DNA from: Pseudomonadota bacterium
GTDB taxonomy: Bacteria; Pseudomonadota; Gammaproteobacteria; Steroidobacterales; Steroidobacteraceae
Length of the DNA stretch: 11,202 bases
NCBI GenBank assembly: GCA_021817875.1
Contig: JAKAFQ010000094.1
Coordinates: forward strand, 1 to 11,202
Direction of reading: 5' to 3'
Both the position numbers and the translations under genes were made by a program. Shown here one piece after another: positions 1 to 7,579 of the stretch. Positions within the stretch are counted from its first letter, which is position 1. The number at the start of each line of letters is the position of its first letter. The notes under the pieces were generated by a model that worked only from the letters and a program-made list of their open reading frames with translations, ran no database searches and was not told the origin of the DNA.

Positions 1-457
1 GCCGCTTGCGCCACCGGCGGTTGAATTCCGCCTGGCTGAGACCGGGCTTGCTGCGCAGCCAGTGGATCAGCTTGACACCGCCCGAACGGAAGCCGGGGAT
101 CTCGTACAGGACCTTGCCGCGGGTCAGCGCCAGCACGAACGCCCGGTCCCCGAACACGTGCGGCTGCATCCGCTGCACGTAGCCTTCGGCGTTGAGCGAG
201 GTGAGAAAGTCCTCGTAGCCGTCCACCCAATGATCGGCCATGTTGTCCCATTGCATCGGCGACAGCGGAATCGGCAGCATCTCGTCGGTCACGCCGGAAA
301 CTGAGTAATGCTGCACATAGCGCCTGAAGACCCGCATCACCTCGGGCGTCGTCAGCATCAGCGCCACGTGGATGTTGCCCCATTCATAGAAATAGCGCTG
401 CTGGGTATCCTCTCGCCTGCGCCGGGCGCAGATCAGAAACTTGATGTGCTGGGTCAT
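1..457 (-). CDS. EthD-domain protein, tandem (partial, C-terminus off left edge)
   Basis: The minus-strand frame opens with ATG at 457 and stays open to the window edge, giving about 152 residues. A GGA-containing weak ribosome site lies roughly 10 bases upstream. The N-terminal part (about residues 4-115, starting HIKFLICARRR) looks like a first ferredoxin-like alpha-beta barrel. At about residue 129 a second unit starts with KLIHWLRSKPGLSQAEFNRR, the typical opening of EthD domains. EthD proteins are small dimeric alpha-beta-barrel proteins often found beside oxygenases; their biochemical role is mostly unknown, and some relatives act on aromatic or polyketide intermediates. The gene lies 30 bp downstream of the HbpS-like gene on the same strand and is probably cotranscribed with it. 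Family assignment is fairly firm; function and total length are not known. Confidence 0.75.
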   Translation of the reverse strand, partial: MTQHIKFLICARRRREDTQQRYFYEWGNIHVALMLTTPEVMRVFRRYVQHYSVSGVTDEMLPIPLSPMQWDNMADHWVDGYEDFLTSLNAEGYVQRMQPHVFGDRAFVLALTRGKVLYEIPGFRSGGVKLIHWLRSKPGLSQAEFNRRWRKR

Positions 458-487
458 GCGAATTCCGTCATCAAAACACCCGCCGCG

Positions 488-1135
488 TCACTTGTGACGC
501 GCCGCCAGGCGGCGCACGAAAACCTCTCGGCCCGCCCGGGCGCAGGCCTCGTCCTGCGTGCTCTTCGAGCCGCTCACCGCCACCGCGCCCACGACGCGGC
601 CCTCGCGCCACAAGGGCACTGCACCCGCCCAAGGGACCATGTCGGCCGTGATCCGTCTCGGATCGATCTGATGCGTCTGCAGTTGCGCACTGACCTGCGA
701 TGTCGGCTCCTGGAACGCCAGCGCGGTCAATCCCTTGCGCACCGCCGTATAGACATTGCCCCCGAGCGCGCCATCGGCCACGAGCGCCACGCGAGGCTCG
801 CCGCTGGAGTCGATGACGGCCACCCCGACCGCATGGCCTTCGGCCGTGCAGGCCGCCAGAGCCGCCTTCGCCACCGCGAGCGCCGCTGACAGCGGCGGTC
901 CGGCAGCATGGTCGCGCATGTCCGGTCCGGGATGACCCGGCGTCGGCACCGGCGGCGGCTTCAGGAGCATCCAGCGCGGAGGCGGATGATCCCCGGGCAG
1001 CCGCCCCGGGGAATGTGCCGGCGGGTGCACGCCGGCGACCGCCACCCCCGGAATGCCCAGCCCCGACAGACACAGGACCGTCAGCACGCCGGCGGCGGCC
1101 ACCGCGAACGGAACTCTCGAATGAACGGCTCTCAC
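488..1135 (-). CDS. Exported GlcG/HbpS-like heme-binding-domain protein (copy 1)
   Basis: The C-terminal domain (about residues 81-204 of 215) matches the GlcG/HbpS (DUF336, Haem_degrading) family: an alpha-helical start, then GVAVIDSSGEPRVALVADGA, a VYTAVRKGLTALAF helix, and the closing GRVVGAVAVSG followed by QDEACARAG. I chose the GTG at 1135 because a GAGG sits 8 bases upstream and the product then begins with a clear Sec signal peptide (RAVHSR, then a hydrophobic stretch ending near AVAG). The open frame runs to an ATG at 1192, but the extra 19 residues are not signal-like. Between the signal and the domain lies an unusual Pro/His-rich linker (residues about 36-80). Family members bind heme or small ligands extracytoplasmically, and many occur beside catabolic genes without a proven role. 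The gene lies 175 bp downstream of the TonB receptor on the same strand. Confidence 0.85.
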   Translation of the reverse strand: MRAVHSRVPFAVAAAGVLTVLCLSGLGIPGVAVAGVHPPAHSPGRLPGDHPPPRWMLLKPPPVPTPGHPGPDMRDHAAGPPLSAALAVAKAALAACTAEGHAVGVAVIDSSGEPRVALVADGALGGNVYTAVRKGLTALAFQEPTSQVSAQLQTHQIDPRRITADMVPWAGAVPLWREGRVVGAVAVSGSKSTQDEACARAGREVFVRRLAARHK

Positions 1136-1224
1136 CCCTGCACCTCGTCTGCACTCCGGTGCGCCGCAGACGCCATCGCCCACCGGGCACACCCTGCGAA
1201 CTCAACGCTGCCCGCGCGGCAGCC

Positions 1225-1269
1225 GGACACCCGCCGCACCCTGCCGGCCGCGGCACACCACGGGTGTCC
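1225..1269. repeat. Intergenic inverted repeat between TonB receptor and HbpS-like gene
   Basis: GGACACCCG at 1225-1233 is the exact reverse complement of CGGGTGTCC at 1261-1269, with 27 bases between. The interior is also G+C-rich and partly self-complementary (CCGGCCGCGG). It lies in the 175-bp gap between the receptor stop and the next gene start, so the transcript could form a large hairpin there. No T-run follows on the minus strand, so it does not look like a standard intrinsic terminator. It may stabilise or attenuate the message. Function is inferred. Confidence 0.4.
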
Positions 1270-1310
1270 ACCGAACGGCTCCGCGGCCGGGCGGCTGAGC
1301 GGGCCCTCGC

Positions 1311-3704
1311 TCAGAACTGCGCCGTCAGCGTGACGCCGTAGTACCGGTGCGCATCACGCGCCGGCTGACCGATCACGGCCGGTCCACCCCAGGGTCCGGT
1401 CCAGAAGTCCTCGACGTCCACGTAGTACTGCCGGTTGGTGACATTGTCGGCGAACACCCTGACCGAATAACGTCCATCGGCGCTGGTGGCGCCCCCGCCG
1501 AGGTTGAGGATGCCGAAGGCATGCTGCACCGCCCACGGATTCTGATCCAGCAGCATCTGCGCGGATGAGCGATAGCTGTAGTCACCGTTGACATCGAACG
1601 TCCAGCCGGCCAGCCGCAGCGGCAGCCGCTGATCCAGCGACAGTATCGCCTTGAACTTCGGGGAATTCGGCATCGTCTTGCCATCGAGGTTCTGCACGCC
1701 CTGCGTCACCGTCACGCCGGTCTGAGGATTGGTGATGGTCTCGGAGTAGCAGCCCTGCGCGGCCGACTGCACGATCCCTCCCGGCTGACCCCAGCAGGGC
1801 GCATTGGGATAGTCCTTGAAGGTCGCGTCGATATACGCCGCATCGAACCGCACGTTCGTGCTGCGGGTCGGCAGCCAGCGGGTATCGAGCTCCACGCCAT
1901 GGGTCTGCGCCTTGCCCGCCGACTCGAGGATCAGCGGCGGCGTCAGCACATTGGCGACCGCCGAGAACGTCTGGATCTGGAAATTCCTGTAGAGCGTATA
2001 AAAGGCGTCGAGATTGACGATCAGCCGGTGATGAAAGTACGCCCCCTTGGTGCCGATCTCGAAATTGTCGATGTGCTCCTGTCCCACCGGCCGCAGCGGC
2101 ACCGCCTTGGCCGGATCGGACGGCTGCGGATACAGGACCGCCGAGGTGTTGTACACCTGTGGCGAATAGCCGTGCGAATAGGTGAGGTACGCCATCGAGT
2201 CGTGAGTCAGATTCTGTCTCAGACTGATGTCCCCGACCACGGCGTTCGACGAGCTGCTGCCGGTGCTGAACAGCGGTCCGTACACCTGGTTCGGAAAGCT
2301 CACCACGTTGATGGTTTCGGTGTAGTGGTAGCTGAGGACGTCATGATTGAATCTCGCGCCGGCGATGAGTGCGGTGCCCGGCCGCAGGTGCCACTCGAGA
2401 TGTCCGTACAGGTCGTAGGTCTGGGTATCGGGGATCGGCCGCACCACGTACTCGGCCGGCGGCAGCCCCCGGTCGTAGAACTCGTCCACCTTCGTATCGG
2501 AAAAGAACATGCCGCCGAGGTAACTCAGGGTCCGGTCGGCCGGCGAGACGATTTTCAGCTCCTCGCTGCTCTGGGTCACCGTTTCGCTCTGACTCTGCGT
2601 GTTGTAAAAATCGCCGCCGAACGGCGGCCCGTTCGGCGTCAGGATATTCCAGTAGTAGACCGCGTCGGCGAAGATGTCCTGGACCTGCCGCTGCCGCTCG
2701 CGCTGATATGCGGTGGTCGAGCTCAGCACCGCGCCGTCTGGCAGCTGATAGGAAAGAACCATCGAGGCGTCGTTGTCGACGTGCTCCGAGCCCGCGGTCG
2801 TGACCGGACTCCGGTAGTCGAGGTTGTGCCAGCTCGGGGTGATGCCCGGCAACGCCTCCGCCTGGCTGGCGCCGATGAGCGCCGCGCCGGCGGGAACGTG
2901 GATGTAGACGAAGTTGAAGCCATCGCTGCGGTCCTGCCCCTGGTGGATCATCAGGCGCAGATCCAGCCGGCCGGTGAGCTTGACGCGCAGCTTGGCACGG
3001 TAGCCGACGATGTCCTGGGAGGTCCTGTGATGATACGCGAGGTTGGTGATCGGATAGTCGATCGTCGCCTTGTAGGCCGCGAGACTCGCCTCGACCCGCC
3101 GCGAGAGCGGCCCGGCGAGAAACGCATCGACCCGGTATTCGCCATCGTTCGTGGCGGTCACCGAGGCGCGGCCCGTCGGGACGGCGGACGGTCCGCGGGT
3201 CACGATGTTGATCAGCCCGGTCGCCGCGGCCCGTCCGCCGAGAGTGCCCTGCGGGCCCTTGAGGATCTCGACCCGTTTGACGTCCATGATGTCATTGGCA
3301 TCGTAGGAGTCCGACGGCACGGGAACTCCATCGACCTCGACGGCCACACCGGAGGTGATGCCGACCGTCGCCTCGTTGGAAACACTCGATACGCCGCGGA
3401 TGCCCATGGGCACGCGGCCATTGATGGTTCCATTGAGCTGCACGGACGGATCGAGCTTGTCGAGATCCGAGATGTCGCTGACGTTGTTGCGGGCCAGCTC
3501 GTAGGAGCTGACGACGCTCGCGGCCACCGGAACCGTTTCCAGGTTTTCCCTGCGCTTCTCCGCCGTGATGGTGATCTCCTGCAGCTGGTCGTTGCCCTGC
3601 GGGGCGATCATCGGCGCGGGCGCGCCCGCGGCGCGCGCACACAGTGTCGGGAGGCAGATCACCACGGATCCGATGATGGTCAATTCCGCGCCAAGCCGTC
3701 GCAT
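1311..3704 (-). CDS. TonB-dependent outer-membrane receptor
   Basis: The 797-residue product has the full receptor layout. A Sec signal peptide covers about residues 1-27. A TonB-box-like EITITA lies at 43-48 within the common EITITAEKRRENLETVPVA context. The plug domain (about 53-172) contains VDGVPVP and VEILKGPQGTLGGRAA followed by GLINIVTRGP. A 22-strand-type barrel fills the remainder and ends in an aromatic C-terminal Phe (LTAQF), the outer-membrane insertion signal. The ATG at 3704 is preceded by a strong GAGGGGGG ribosome site. Receptors of this FecA/FyuA-like kind in aromatic degraders import bulky organic substrates or iron chelates; which one applies here cannot be read from sequence. 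A nod-box-like operator ends 65 bp upstream, which suggests control by the local LysR protein and favours a catabolic substrate over iron. It is probably the first gene of a unit with the HbpS-like and EthD genes. Confidence 0.95.
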   Translation of the reverse strand: MRRLGAELTIIGSVVICLPTLCARAAGAPAPMIAPQGNDQLQEITITAEKRRENLETVPVAASVVSSYELARNNVSDISDLDKLDPSVQLNGTINGRVPMGIRGVSSVSNEATVGITSGVAVEVDGVPVPSDSYDANDIMDVKRVEILKGPQGTLGGRAAATGLINIVTRGPSAVPTGRASVTATNDGEYRVDAFLAGPLSRRVEASLAAYKATIDYPITNLAYHHRTSQDIVGYRAKLRVKLTGRLDLRLMIHQGQDRSDGFNFVYIHVPAGAALIGASQAEALPGITPSWHNLDYRSPVTTAGSEHVDNDASMVLSYQLPDGAVLSSTTAYQRERQRQVQDIFADAVYYWNILTPNGPPFGGDFYNTQSQSETVTQSSEELKIVSPADRTLSYLGGMFFSDTKVDEFYDRGLPPAEYVVRPIPDTQTYDLYGHLEWHLRPGTALIAGARFNHDVLSYHYTETINVVSFPNQVYGPLFSTGSSSSNAVVGDISLRQNLTHDSMAYLTYSHGYSPQVYNTSAVLYPQPSDPAKAVPLRPVGQEHIDNFEIGTKGAYFHHRLIVNLDAFYTLYRNFQIQTFSAVANVLTPPLILESAGKAQTHGVELDTRWLPTRSTNVRFDAAYIDATFKDYPNAPCWGQPGGIVQSAAQGCYSETITNPQTGVTVTQGVQNLDGKTMPNSPKFKAILSLDQRLPLRLAGWTFDVNGDYSYRSSAQMLLDQNPWAVQHAFGILNLGGGATSADGRYSVRVFADNVTNRQYYVDVEDFWTGPWGGPAVIGQPARDAHRYYGVTLTAQF

Positions 3705-3769
3705 AAATCCCCCCCTCGAAAGACTCGTTAAGTGCGGGGACCATATCGTGCCGCGTTCTCGAGACGGAA

Positions 3770-3806
3770 ATCGTTTCGCACGATTCCCGGGATCGGCCCG
3801 GCTGAT
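3770..3806 (-). promoter_or_regulatory. nod-box-like LysR operator A, upstream of TonB receptor
   Basis: Read on the plus strand the site is ATC (3770) N9 GAT (3784), seven bases, ATC (3792) N9 GAT (3806): two perfect ATC-N9-GAT elements offset by 22 bp. Towards the receptor gene (minus strand) the proximal half is ATCGTGCGAAACGAT. That half lies inside a 23-bp near-perfect palindrome at 3766-3788, with 9-base arms carrying one mismatch. A -10-like TATGGT (minus strand, 3745-3740) begins 25 bases beyond the box, and the start codon lies 65 bases beyond it. No -35 element is evident, as expected for an activator-dependent promoter. The same architecture recurs at three other sites in this window. 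Binding by the LysR protein at 9528-8605 is inferred. Confidence 0.7.
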
Positions 3807-3968
3807 ACGTCGGGACGCGCCGTCCGCGGCGACAAAAGAGATTCGCGTGACCGTTGCCGAGGGAGGCGGACGGCCCGTGCCGTCGGGGAGTGAAGCACGC
3901 TCCGGGGCGCGGATCGAGCCGATGATGGCGCCGGGACCGAAGGCTACCGGCCGCTCAGGCGCTGCCGC

Positions 3969-4532
3969 TCAACCGGTACTTGGGCTTTCAGACTCCAGGG
4001 TCATCTCGAAGGCGTTCAGTGTCATGGCGACCAAGGTGTAGTATCCGACCAGCCCGACCACCTCGACGAGCCCTTCGGTGCCGAGCATGTGCATCGTGCG
4101 CTCGAAGCGCTCCGCGCTCACGCGGTGCGTGCCGAGCAGCTCGGACGCGAACTCGTGGAGCGTCGCGAGCCGCTCGGTCGGCAGTATCGGGCGTCGGCCC
4201 ACGCCGATTGCGCCGATCGCCGCCGGATCCAGTCCGACCCTGGCAGCAATGGGCGCATGGATCTGCCACTCGCCATCGCAGCGGAACGCCTTGGCCACCA
4301 GGAGAATCAACATCTCCGATTCCATCGGTTGCAGATGCGTCCCGTAGCGGCAGAAGGCGCCGAGCTTCTCGGCCGGATCCGCCAGCTGCGGCGCGTGCAG
4401 CCACGCCAGAAACGGCCCCTCGAGACTGCCACGCGTGGACAGGATCGATTCGTAGATCCGCCGCCCCTGCGGGCTGAGCCGCGCCGGGTCGGGCAGGGCG
4501 ATGCGGGCGCGCATTCTAGAGCGGGTCGGCAT
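3969..4532 (-). CDS. Carboxymuconolactone decarboxylase (CMD)-family protein
   Basis: The 187-residue product matches the AhpD/CMD fold. RIALPDPARLSPQGRRIYESI is the usual N-terminal helix of this subgroup. The core ESEMLILLVAKAFRCDGEWQ then IHAPIA (residues about 71-96) has the E-x(n)-C-x-x-E-W-x-x-H pattern, with E71, C85, E88 and H92. There is only one cysteine at the active-site position rather than CxxC, so AhpD-type peroxidase activity is unlikely. A decarboxylase, isomerase or lyase role on a ring-cleavage product is possible. It is the last gene of the operon and overlaps the dioxygenase end by 17 bases if the ATG at 4532 is used. An ATG at 4514, one base after the dioxygenase stop, is an equally plausible start. 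Neither has a strong ribosome site, which fits translational coupling. Confidence 0.85.
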   Translation of the reverse strand: MPTRSRMRARIALPDPARLSPQGRRIYESILSTRGSLEGPFLAWLHAPQLADPAEKLGAFCRYGTHLQPMESEMLILLVAKAFRCDGEWQIHAPIAARVGLDPAAIGAIGVGRRPILPTERLATLHEFASELLGTHRVSAERFERTMHMLGTEGLVEVVGLVGYYTLVAMTLNAFEMTLESESPSTG

Positions 4533-5484
4533 GAGCGACCGCCACGCCCAGACGATAGGCGACCTCGGCGACCTGCAGGTCGGCCACGATCGGGCCGACG
4601 CCGGCCACCCTGGCGGCTGCGGCGGCGGCGATCCACTGTTGGATTTCCATCGCCGCCACGCCCGCCTCGCGAATCACGTCCTCGGCCCGCCACGCGTCGA
4701 ATACCGTCAAGTCCGCCGCGCTGAACAGCTGCAGAAAGTGTGCGTCCCACGCGGCGTTGATCCGGAAATCGCTCAGCGCGCGCGCACCGCTGGCCACGTC
4801 CTGCCCGCCGCGGATCGTCTGCTCGCCGAGGTATGCGTGCCATTGACTCACGGTCATGCCGCCGTCGGCGCCGCCGAACATCAGATAATCGCGGAGCAGC
4901 TCCGGCGCGCCTTCCAGGTCCTGCGGAAAGATGTTGGCCGGGTGATGCGACAATCCGCCGCTTGCCAGGAACGCCACGCGCCGTCCGAGGTTCCTCGCGA
5001 ACACGCCCACCGCCTCGCCGAGCAGGCGCACGCGGCGAAACGGCGAGGTCGGCTTGCAGGTGGTATTGATGCAGATCGGCACGACCGGATAACGCCCGAG
5101 GCCGCCGGCGACATTGTGCAAGGGCTGCGAGAAGCCGTGATCGACCTTCATCCGGTGCGAAGCGGCCATATCGATGTCGTGCTCGCGCAGCCAGGCGATG
5201 CAGTCCCAGGCAATCCCGCCGGGCACGCTGAGCGTGCCCGGAAAGCCGCCGTAATCGGCGACGGCTTCACACGCCAGCCCGATGCAGAAAGGCGGCACCA
5301 GCTCCAGATGGATGTCGGTATAGTGGTCTGGGGCGAAGATGACGATCAGCTCCGGATTGAAGTCCTGCAGCGCCCGCGCGCGCGCCGCGTAGGCTGCGAG
5401 CACCCGATCGTGCTCCGCGGGGCGCGGCAAGGGATTCGCGAGCGCCGGCCCATGGGACACGCAGGTCAATTGATACACGCTCAC
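4516..5484 (-). CDS. MhpB/LigB-type class III extradiol ring-cleavage dioxygenase
   Basis: Likely an Fe(II)-dependent enzyme that opens a catechol-type ring by meta cleavage. The product (322 residues) follows E. coli MhpB (2,3-dihydroxyphenylpropionate 1,2-dioxygenase) along its whole length. Expected iron ligands are His11 (CVSHGP), His54 (FAPDHYTDI) and Glu280 (AMEIQQW). The two acid/base histidines known from MhpB (His115, His179) correspond to His116 in KVDHGFSQPL and His180 in SGGLSHHP. The substrate pocket cannot be read, so dihydroxyphenylpropionate itself is not assured. The GTG at 5484 overlaps the preceding stop as GTGA. A GTG at 5478 is better spaced (7 bases) from GGAG and would shorten the protein by two residues. 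The open frame extends to 5574, but that extension is not MhpB-like. It is the catalytic centre of the operon, following the SnoaL-like gene and preceding the CMD gene. Confidence 0.92.
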   Translation of the reverse strand: MSVYQLTCVSHGPALANPLPRPAEHDRVLAAYAARARALQDFNPELIVIFAPDHYTDIHLELVPPFCIGLACEAVADYGGFPGTLSVPGGIAWDCIAWLREHDIDMAASHRMKVDHGFSQPLHNVAGGLGRYPVVPICINTTCKPTSPFRRVRLLGEAVGVFARNLGRRVAFLASGGLSHHPANIFPQDLEGAPELLRDYLMFGGADGGMTVSQWHAYLGEQTIRGGQDVASGARALSDFRINAAWDAHFLQLFSAADLTVFDAWRAEDVIREAGVAAMEIQQWIAAAAAARVAGVGPIVADLQVAEVAYRLGVAVAHADPL

Positions 5485-5963
5485 GCTCCGCTTGGCCCGC
5501 CGAGCGGCAGCGGCGAGACCTTGCCCTCGCGCTGCACGAACAGCCAGGTCACCGTGCGCGACGCGAAGCGCCAATGCCCATCCGGACCACGCTCGCAGAC
5601 ATCGTCATAATCGGCAACCAGGAATGGATCGGCGACGTGCGGCGGCGCGCCATCGGCCGCGAACAGCGTCAGGATGCACGTTGCCCGCACCCGCTCGGTG
5701 CTTTCGTAGCTCAGGCGCAGATTGGTGAACAGGTGACGGGCTGTTCGCGGGCCTTTTGCCTCGCGTTGCGCGTAGGCCCGGCGGATCGCCTCGCGGCCGG
5801 TACTGCGCTCGCCCGTGGCGCGGCCATAACTGCCATTTTCCGTAAACAGCTCGGCCACCGCCTCGGAGCGTTCATGGTCGATGAGATAGGCGAATTCGGC
5901 GTTGAGCTCCTCGATTTCGGCGCGGATGCGCAGCCGTTCCGCGCGGTCCGGCCCGCCGTTCAC
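5481..5963 (-). CDS. SnoaL/NTF2-like protein
   Basis: The 160-residue protein has the SnoaL-like NTF2 fold of the subgroup often found in aromatic and steroid degradation clusters. The N-terminal helix EIEELNAEFAYLIDHERSEA is followed by VAELFTENGSYGR, a REAIRRAY helix, the RHLFTNLRL strand (about residues 76-84), and a C-terminal WRFASRTVTWLF strand. Relatives include scytalone-dehydratase-like enzymes, dehydratases and cyclases, and the small subunits of ring-hydroxylating oxygenases. No large oxygenase subunit is adjacent, so a dehydratase or isomerase role is more likely, though not proven. The start is GTG at 5963, overlapping the FAH1 stop by four bases (GTGA). Its own stop overlaps the dioxygenase start in the same way, so translation is probably coupled through all three genes. 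Confidence 0.87.
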   Translation of the reverse strand: MNGGPDRAERLRIRAEIEELNAEFAYLIDHERSEAVAELFTENGSYGRATGERSTGREAIRRAYAQREAKGPRTARHLFTNLRLSYESTERVRATCILTLFAADGAPPHVADPFLVADYDDVCERGPDGHWRFASRTVTWLFVQREGKVSPLPLGGPSGA

Positions 5964-6925
5964 GACAGGTGCTCGACGTGATTGGTCAGCGTGCCGATAC
6001 CCTCAATCTGCACCGACACTTCACCACCCTGCCGGTTCAGATCGACGTTCTGCACTGCGCCGCCGCCCGCGCCCGCCTTGAGCGCCGTGCCGAGGGAGAT
6101 GATGTCGCCGGGCTCGAAGGTCATGTAGCGCGAAAAATAGGCGATCACCGCCGCGACCTTGTGGAAGAGATTGGCGGTGTTGTCCGCTGTGACCAGCCGC
6201 CCGTCATGGCGGCACGAGACGGCAAGCGCGTGCGGCTCGGGGATCTCGTCCGCCGTCACGATGCACGGCCCCATGCACGCGAATGTGTCGCTGCCCTTGT
6301 AGCGGCCGGGGTAGCTCACCCAGGTGTCGACGTAGTCGATCCCCTGAGCGCCGTGCCCGGGATGAATGGCCCGGTAGTGGAACGTGTCCTCGGCCCGCAT
6401 GGTCGGCGAGGTGATGTCGTTGTGGATCGTGTAGCCAAAGACGTAGTGCATCGCCTCGGCGGGATCGACCGCACGGGCTCTGCGGCCGATCACGAGCGCG
6501 AGCTCCGGCTCGGGATGCACACGGCCATATTCGGGCCGGCACCTGATGGCACCGCGATGACCGACCAGCGCGCTCGCCGGCTTGGTGAAGGCCGCCGGGC
6601 TCTTCGGCCCGGAGAGAATGCGCTCGGCATTGGCGCTGTTGTTCAGCGCGAGGCACAGGATCTTCGATGGATTTCTCACCGGCGCGTGGAACACGACCTC
6701 GGAATCGGCATGGGACTCGAAACGCTCCGGGTGTTCCGCGATGGCTGCCGCGAGCCTCGCCAGCGGCGCGCGCGCCTGATCGGGCGCCGCAATCAGCGCC
6801 ACCATGTCGGCGAACCCGAGGCGCTCGCCGCAGCGCGTTGCCGCATCGGTGAGATCGTACAGCCTGCCGTGGCACAGCAGGCCGACCCGATCGTGTCCTG
6901 CGGCGGCGAAACTCACCAATTTCAT
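5960..6925 (-). CDS. Fumarylacetoacetate hydrolase (FAH)-family enzyme 1
   Basis: The 321-residue protein has the FAH C-terminal catalytic fold. The metal-binding set is intact: Glu139 and Glu141 in HPEPELALVIG, and Asp170 in GYTIHNDITS. Typical later elements follow: MGPCIVTADEIPEPH, YFSRYMTFEPGDIISLGT and a Gly-rich turn. Family members hydrolyse or decarboxylate 2,4-diketo acids or isomerise meta-cleavage products, which fits a place downstream of the extradiol dioxygenase. The loop that usually reads LNYxxHxxE is LNNSANAER here, so the histidine of the lid dyad known from FAHD1-type enzymes appears replaced. The ATG at 6925 is preceded by GGAGG at 6-base spacing. The frame extends to 6985, but the added 20 residues lack family similarity. 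It lies 26 bp downstream of doxX-like and overlaps the SnoaL-like gene. Confidence 0.92.
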   Translation of the reverse strand: MKLVSFAAAGHDRVGLLCHGRLYDLTDAATRCGERLGFADMVALIAAPDQARAPLARLAAAIAEHPERFESHADSEVVFHAPVRNPSKILCLALNNSANAERILSGPKSPAAFTKPASALVGHRGAIRCRPEYGRVHPEPELALVIGRRARAVDPAEAMHYVFGYTIHNDITSPTMRAEDTFHYRAIHPGHGAQGIDYVDTWVSYPGRYKGSDTFACMGPCIVTADEIPEPHALAVSCRHDGRLVTADNTANLFHKVAAVIAYFSRYMTFEPGDIISLGTALKAGAGGGAVQNVDLNRQGGEVSVQIEGIGTLTNHVEHLS

Positions 6926-6951
6926 GTGCGCCTCCGTCTTGCCTGCGCCTG

Positions 6952-7344
6952 CTACTTGCGCCCGAGAAGCCTGTCTATGCTCCACACGCCGCCACCGGCG
7001 AAGACCAGATAAAAGAAGATGAAGCAGTACAGCACGGCCGGTTCGCCCATGTTGAGCACCGGATAGAAGCTCTGGGGCGCATGTACCATGAAGTACGCGA
7101 CCGCCATTTCACCGGAGAGCAGGAACGCGACCAGGCGGGTGAACAACCCCACGGCCAGCAGCCCGCCGCCGAGCAGCTCGAGAACCCCGGCCACGATCAG
7201 CAGCGGCGGCAGACCGCCCGGCGGCGCCGGAAAGGGCGCTGGGAAATGCAGCAGCTTCATCGCGCCGTGCTCCATGAACAACAGCGCGGTCACGATCCGC
7301 AGCACACTGAGAACTCTTGGCGACCATGCATTCAGCTTACCCAC
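6952..7344 (-). CDS. DoxX-family membrane protein
   Basis: The 130-residue inner-membrane protein has four predicted helices (about 11-27, 45-67, 70-88 and 102-120) and the DoxX family signature: LRIVTALLFMEHGAMKLLHF, then a VAGVLELLGGGLLAVGLFTR helix pair and a closing FIFFYLVFAGGGVWSIDRLL. DoxX proteins are poorly understood. Some are linked to quinone or thiol redox chemistry and oxidative stress, and they often accompany oxidative catabolic genes. The start is GTG at 7344 with GGAGG five bases upstream. It is the first gene of the five-gene minus-strand operon. The nod-box-like operator B lies 136 bp upstream, predicting a leader of about 95 bases. Confidence 0.9.
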   Translation of the reverse strand: MGKLNAWSPRVLSVLRIVTALLFMEHGAMKLLHFPAPFPAPPGGLPPLLIVAGVLELLGGGLLAVGLFTRLVAFLLSGEMAVAYFMVHAPQSFYPVLNMGEPAVLYCFIFFYLVFAGGGVWSIDRLLGRK

Positions 7345-7480
7345 CGTGCCTCCACCGTATCATGTGGCCTCGATTCCAAAGTCCCAATAAAATCAACGAC
7401 TCTCGCGCCCGCGGCGGCGCCCTGGCCGCCCGGGAAATCTGACAATTGTTATATTACCGCGGTCGCACCCCACCGCGAAA

Positions 7481-7517
7481 ATCATTTCGGGCGATCCGCC
7501 GCATCGCCTGGGGCGAT
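7481..7517 (-). promoter_or_regulatory. nod-box-like LysR operator B, in the doxX/FAH2 divergent region
   Basis: ATC (7481) N9 GAT (7495), seven bases, ATC (7503) N9 GAT (7517): the same 12 fixed positions and 22-bp offset as operator A. The two cores share 25 of 37 bases in identical strand orientation. Read towards doxX, the proximal half is ATCGCCCGAAATGAT. On the minus strand TAATAT begins 25 bases and TATAAC (7453-7448) begins 28 bases beyond the box, in a local AT-rich patch. The right half is embedded in a perfect 11-bp inverted repeat with a 3-base loop (7498-7508 with 7512-7522). The box sits midway between the two divergent start codons (about 136 bp from each), so it may serve both directions. 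Binding protein is inferred. Confidence 0.68.
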
Positions 7518-7542
7518 GCGGCAGCGGGACGCAGCGCGGGGC

Positions 7543-7579
7543 ATTTGCGCGCGCGATCGGGTGGATCAGCGCAAACCAT
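7543..7579 (+). promoter_or_regulatory. nod-box-like LysR operator C, upstream of FAH2
   Basis: ATT (7543) N9 GAT (7557), seven bases, ATC (7565) N9 CAT (7579): the same geometry as operators A and B with two deviations from the ATC/GAT ideal. The proximal half is ATCAGCGCAAACCAT, which shares its last 11 bases with the proximal half of operator D. A -10-like TATCGT (7603-7608) begins 24 bases past the box, and the FAH2 start codon lies 73 bases past it. The offset from operator B is 62 bp, close to six helical turns, so B and C would face the same side of the DNA. Confidence 0.62.

Noticed and set aside
1899..3731. A 610-codon open frame on the plus strand opposite the TonB receptor
   Set aside because: It is an antisense shadow created by high G+C codon bias. 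Its Arg/His/Asp-rich product has no recognisable domain, and the opposite strand encodes a complete receptor with signal peptide and terminal Phe.
3869..3884. Hairpin GACGGC-CCGT-GCCGTC downstream of the CMD gene as an operon terminator
   Set aside because: The stem is only 6 bp and the expected T-run does not follow on the minus strand.
7359..7387. Sigma-70-like promoter for doxX (TTGGGA, 17 bp, CATGAT on the minus strand)
   Set aside because: Transcription would start inside the GGAGG ribosome site at 7349-7353, and both hexamers match only 4 of 6. The box-linked -10 near 7448-7456 is a better candidate.
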